Origin: an uncultured Eubacterium sp.
GTDB taxonomy: Bacteria > Bacillota > Clostridia > Lachnospirales > Lachnospiraceae
Assembly: GCA_910589665.1 (NCBI GenBank)
Contig: CAJUTR010000004.1
Location: 124,001 to 188,000, forward strand
Length of the DNA: 64,000 nt
Reading direction: 5' to 3'
A model generated the notes under the pieces. The model worked only from the letters and a program-made list of their open reading frames with translations. It did not search any database and was not told the DNA's origin. A program made the translations under genes and the position numbers. This document shows positions 61,210 to 64,000 of the stretch, piece after piece; the stretch's first letter is position 1; each line of letters begins with the position of its first letter.

Positions 61210-62650
61210 TGTAATTCGGAGCCTCTTTCGTTATATGAATATCATGCGGATGGCTTTCTTTGAGCGCTGCCGCAGAAATCTTTACAAATTTTCCGTTTTC
61301 TTTTAGCGATTCGATGTCTTTCGCGCCGCAGTAACCCATACCAGAACGGATCCCGCCGATCAGCTGGAATACCGTATCTTCTACTGTACCTTTGTAAGCC
61401 ACGCGTCCTTCCACGCCTTCCGGTACGAGTTTTTTGGCATCCTGCTGGAAATAACGGTCTTTGCTTCCGTTCTCCATCGCCGCGATCGATCCCATACCAC
61501 GGTATACTTTATATTTTCTTCCCTGGAACAGTTCAAATGTTCCCGGGCTCTCATCACATCCAGCAAAGATACTTCCCATCATGCAGACATTGGCTCCGGC
61601 CGCGATCGCTTTCGTCATATCCCCGGAATACTTGATCCCGCCGTCTGCGATGATCGGAATGCCATATTCCTTCGCCACCTCGTAACAATCCATGATCGCC
61701 GTCACCTGAGGCACTCCAATACCTGCAACTACGCGTGTCGTACATATAGATCCCGGCCCGATTCCGACTTTCACCGCATTGACGCCGGCCTCGATAAGAG
61801 ACTTTGTGGCCTCTCCGGTCGCCACATTTCCCGCGATGATATCGAGATCCGGATACGCTTCCCTCACCATTTTCACCGCCTTCAGGACATTTGCAGAATG
61901 TCCGTGCGCCGTATCGATGACGATCACATCCACTTTTGCTTTTGCCAGCGCATCAACCCGCTCCAGTATATTTGCCGTGACTCCGACGCCCGCGCCGCAC
62001 AAAAGGCGTCCCTGTGAATCTTTCGCCGAGTGAGGATACTTGATCTGCTTCTCGATGTCTTTGATCGTGATCAGGCCGCTCAGATTTCCATCCTTATCCA
62101 CGATGGGGAGCTTTTCCTTTCTCGCGTCCGCAAGGATCTTCTTTGCCTCCTCAAGCGTAATACCTTCCAGCGCCGTTACAAGTCCCTCAGATGTCATACT
62201 CTCCTTGATCTTCTTTGAAAAATCCGTCTCAAATTTCAGATCGCGGTTCGTAATGATTCCGACCAGCTTTTTCCCCTCTGTGATCGGGACACCAGAAATA
62301 CGGAATTTTGCCATCAGATTGTTGGCATCTGCAAGTGAATGTTCAGGAGAAAGATAAAAAGGATCTGTAATAACACCATTTTCCGATCGCTTTACCTTGT
62401 CCACCTCATCTGCCTGCTGCTCAATTGTCATATTTTTATGTATGATGCCGATACCTCCCTGGCGTGCCATCGCGATCGCCATGCGGTATTCCGTAACCGT
62501 ATCCATGCCCGCGCTCATCATCGGAATATTCAACTTGATATTCTTCGTCAGATGAGTTTCCAGGCAAACCTGGTTCGGTATGACTTCCGAGTATCCTGGT
62601 ACCAATAAAACGTCGTCAAATGTAATACCATCACCAATAATCTTTCCCAT
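61199..62650 (-). CDS. guaB: Inosine-5'-monophosphate dehydrogenase
   Basis: NAD-dependent oxidation of IMP to XMP, first step of guanine nucleotide synthesis. 483 residues: TIM barrel with two CBS domains inserted at about residues 95-210 (HSLADANNLMAKFRISGVPI and SGLITIKDIEKQIKY), the catalytic cysteine loop GIGPGSICTTRVVAGIG, IMP-binding ADGGIKYSGD, and the flap GMGSIAAMENG with EGVEGRVAYKG. Driven by a perfect consensus promoter. Confidence 0.97.
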   Translation of the reverse strand: MGKIIGDGITFDDVLLVPGYSEVIPNQVCLETHLTKNIKLNIPMMSAGMDTVTEYRMAIAMARQGGIGIIHKNMTIEQQADEVDKVKRSENGVITDPFYLSPEHSLADANNLMAKFRISGVPITEGKKLVGIITNRDLKFETDFSKKIKESMTSEGLVTALEGITLEEAKKILADARKEKLPIVDKDGNLSGLITIKDIEKQIKYPHSAKDSQGRLLCGAGVGVTANILERVDALAKAKVDVIVIDTAHGHSANVLKAVKMVREAYPDLDIIAGNVATGEATKSLIEAGVNAVKVGIGPGSICTTRVVAGIGVPQVTAIMDCYEVAKEYGIPIIADGGIKYSGDMTKAIAAGANVCMMGSIFAGCDESPGTFELFQGRKYKVYRGMGSIAAMENGSKDRYFQQDAKKLVPEGVEGRVAYKGTVEDTVFQLIGGIRSGMGYCGAKDIESLKENGKFVKISAAALKESHPHDIHITKEAPNYSVE

Positions 62651-62733
62651 CTCTCTCGTCCTCTCTTTAAATTTTTTATTTTTCAGGAAAATCTTTTAGG
62701 GACTATTGCCCCTGCTGAAATTATATTTTTATG

Positions 62734-62762
62734 ATTATATCCAATATCAATATAAATGTCAA
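62734..62762 (-). promoter_or_regulatory. Consensus promoter of guaB
   Basis: Minus strand TTGACA and TATAAT, both perfect, with a 17-base spacer. The ~75-nt leader is too short for a purine riboswitch and shows only a small GGG/CCC hairpin. Confidence 0.85.
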
Positions 62763-62841
62763 GATAATTGTACTGAGAAATTTTACGATTTGCATGAAAT
62801 TTCGACACAAAATGTTTTTTTTATTTTTTTGAAAAAAAAGC

Positions 62842-62870
62842 TTGCATTCTAAAAATTTTTCATGTATAAT
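62842..62870 (+). promoter_or_regulatory. Promoter of tRNA-Gln
   Basis: TTGCAT (62842-62847) and TATAAT (62865-62870) with a 17-base spacer, 18 bases before the mature tRNA end. Divergent from guaB. Confidence 0.8.
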
Positions 62871-62888
62871 AGCACTTGTGATTGAGAT

Positions 62889-62960
62889 TGGGCTATCGCC
62901 AAATGGTAAGGCACTGGACTCTGACTCCAGCATTTCAAGGTTCGAATCCTTGTAGCCCAG
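62889..62960 (+). tRNA. tRNA-Gln(CTG)
   Basis: A 72-nt cloverleaf. Acceptor TGGGCTA pairs with TAGCCCA, discriminator G. The anticodon stem CTGGA/TCCAG encloses loop CTCTGAC with anticodon CTG (codon CAG). The T arm AAGG-TTCGAAT-CCTT is standard. The 3' CCA is not encoded. Gln is the assignment from the anticodon and the weak first-pair U-A end typical of tRNA-Gln. Confidence 0.95.
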
Positions 62961-62962
62961 CT

Positions 62963-63000
62963 AAAAAGCTTTGAATGACGTTTCGTTTTTCAAAGCTTTT
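62963..63000 (+). terminator. Terminator of tRNA-Gln
   Basis: AAAAGCTTTGAA and TTCAAAGCTTTT form a perfect 12-bp stem around a 13-base loop, ending TTTTCTTTT, three bases after the tRNA. Confidence 0.85.
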
Positions 63001-63037
63001 CTTTTCACTTAGAACAAATACGTCAGAATGAGGACAG

Positions 63038-63064
63038 AAGCGTCGGTATCTACGGCGCTTTTTT
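63038..63064 (+). terminator. Second terminator-like hairpin before prfC
   Basis: AAGCGTCG...CGGCGCTT (one G-T pair) with a 7-base loop, followed by T6. It lies between the tRNA terminator and prfC, either as backup or as a leader attenuator for prfC. Confidence 0.55.
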
Positions 63065-63124
63065 CGAAGAAATAAAAAAGATTTGCGCAAGGCGTTCAAA
63101 CGCAGCGCGGAAATGGAGTCAAAA

Positions 63125-64000
63125 ATGGAACATGCAGCACAAAAAAACAATTTTTCAAAAGAAATTGAGAAAAGACGGACATTCGCGATCATCTCCCACC
63201 CCGATGCCGGTAAGACGACATTGACGGAAAAATTTCTCCTCTACGGCGGAGCCATCAACCTGGCCGGCTCTGTAAAAGGAAGAAAGGCGGCGAAGCACGC
63301 CGTATCCGACTGGATGGAAATAGAGAAAGAACGTGGTATTTCCGTTACTTCTTCCGTTCTTCAGTTCAATTACGACGGATACTGCATTAACATCCTTGAC
63401 ACGCCGGGGCACCAGGACTTTTCCGAAGATACGTACCGCACGCTGATGGCTGCCGATTCTGCCGTCATGGTCATTGACGGCTCCAAAGGCGTCGAGGCAC
63501 AGACGATCAAGCTGTTCAAAGTGTGCGTTATGCGAGGAATTCCTATTTTCACCTTTGTCAATAAGATGGACCGCGAGGCAAGGGATCCGTTTGAGCTCAT
63601 TGATGAAATCGAAAACGTACTCGGCATCCGAACATGTCCGGTCAACTGGCCGATCGGCTCCGGCAAAAATTTCAAAGGCGTCTATGACCGGAATACCAAA
63701 ATGATCTCCCGCTTTCTGCAGTCCGACAACGGGCACAAGATCGAGTCGGTAGACGCGAAGCTCGGCGACAGCGGCCTTGATGAACTGATCACAAAAGAGT
63801 ACCACGATATTCTCGTCGATGAGATTGAACTTCTTGACGGGGCCAGCGACGAATTTGACCTGGAAAAAGTAAGGGCAGGAAAACTTTCTCCGGTTTTCTT
63901 CGGATCGGCGCTCACAAACTTTGGCGTGGAGACATTTTTGCAGCACTTCCTTACGATGACGACCTCCCCTCTCCCGCGAAACTCGGGAGACACGCCGGTG
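63125..64000 (+). CDS. prfC: Peptide chain release factor 3, 3' end outside window
   Basis: GTPase that recycles RF1/RF2 from the ribosome. 292 codons of ~530 are present. The G domain is complete: G1 SHPDAGKTTLTEK (residues ~24-36), switch I GRKAAKHAVSDWMEIEKERGISV split around the RF3-specific SDWMEIE, G3 DTPGHQDFSEDTYRTL, G4 NKMD, and the RF3-specific insertion GSGKNFKGVYDR. The ATG at 63125 has GGAG 6 bases upstream; an in-frame ATG at 63113 is the alternative. Transcribed away from tRNA-Gln. Confidence 0.95.
   Translation, partial: MEHAAQKNNFSKEIEKRRTFAIISHPDAGKTTLTEKFLLYGGAINLAGSVKGRKAAKHAVSDWMEIEKERGISVTSSVLQFNYDGYCINILDTPGHQDFSEDTYRTLMAADSAVMVIDGSKGVEAQTIKLFKVCVMRGIPIFTFVNKMDREARDPFELIDEIENVLGIRTCPVNWPIGSGKNFKGVYDRNTKMISRFLQSDNGHKIESVDAKLGDSGLDELITKEYHDILVDEIELLDGASDEFDLEKVRAGKLSPVFFGSALTNFGVETFLQHFLTMTTSPLPRNSGDTPV

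Noticed and set aside
62651..62733. Purine riboswitch in the guaB leader
   Set aside because: Leader is about 75 nt and lacks the three-way junction core sequences.

Overview
The window looks like part of the chromosome of an anaerobic, endospore-forming Gram-positive bacterium of the Clostridia, most likely the family Lachnospiraceae. Evidence: a one-chain pyruvate:ferredoxin oxidoreductase, spoIIP next to the gpr germination protease, AGGAGG-type ribosome sites with frequent GTG and TTG starts, TTGACA/TATAAT promoters, a MetH without reactivation domain, and secreted Ig-like (Big_2-type) proteins. No genus can be fixed from sequence reading alone. Most of the window is chromosomal housekeeping DNA; I see no complete prophage, insertion sequence, CRISPR array or conjugative element.

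Layout. 1-3213: pyruvate:ferredoxin oxidoreductase, 3' end cut by the window. 3474-4019: a broken Ig-like surface-protein gene. 4149-6042: GntR regulator plus ABC exporter operon, then a long perfect-ended hairpin (6068-6191) and a small unknown gene. 6706-16527, all minus strand: envelope and division genes (PBP transpeptidase, FtsW/RodA, U32 protein, ZapA), two HAD phosphatases, an SGNH hydrolase and a Na/Pi cotransporter. 16711-20631: a clearly AT-richer island with a 1091-residue secreted CBM2/calcium-repeat/vWA protein and a small membrane protein. 20950-25027: folC and an amino-acid-type ABC importer. 25134-31991: serA, serC, ilvB, ilvD, leuB. 32207-34480: repeat-linked Ig-like secreted protein.

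34566-39762: an ABC-2 exporter (ATPase plus two permeases) divergent from a NarL-type two-component system, the same arrangement as Bacillus LnrJK/LnrLMN, with palindromes in the shared promoter region. 39872-41799: XRE regulator, HD-GYP-like protein, Cof phosphatase. 41902-43568: ilvN-ilvC. 43637-46649: LCP ligase and two glycosyltransferases (wall glycopolymer). 46667-50840: metH, proS. 50915-52995: MATE exporter and histidine phosphatase. 53086-54437: an XRE/LytTR regulator pair and a divergent XRE regulator. 54434-56609: spoIIP and gpr. 56794-57057: rpsT. 57265-60522: dCMP deaminase and a large chemoreceptor. 60538-62650: amidase and guaB. 62889-62960: tRNA-Gln(CTG). 63125 to the right edge: prfC (partial).

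How it fits together: ilvN/ilvC, ilvB/ilvD and leuB give most of the branched-chain amino acid route, in two transcription units with ordinary promoters and no visible T-box. serC/serA make serine. The envelope genes combine septal/elongation synthesis (FtsW-PBP, ZapA), glycopolymer attachment (LCP, GT2), remodelling (amidase, SpoIIP) and envelope-stress export (LnrLMN-like system). The best candidates for something undescribed are the AT-rich vWA/CBM2 protein with its unrecognised C-terminal domain and adjacent membrane protein, the 124-nt hairpin at 6068-6191, and the palindrome-controlled exporter/two-component locus.
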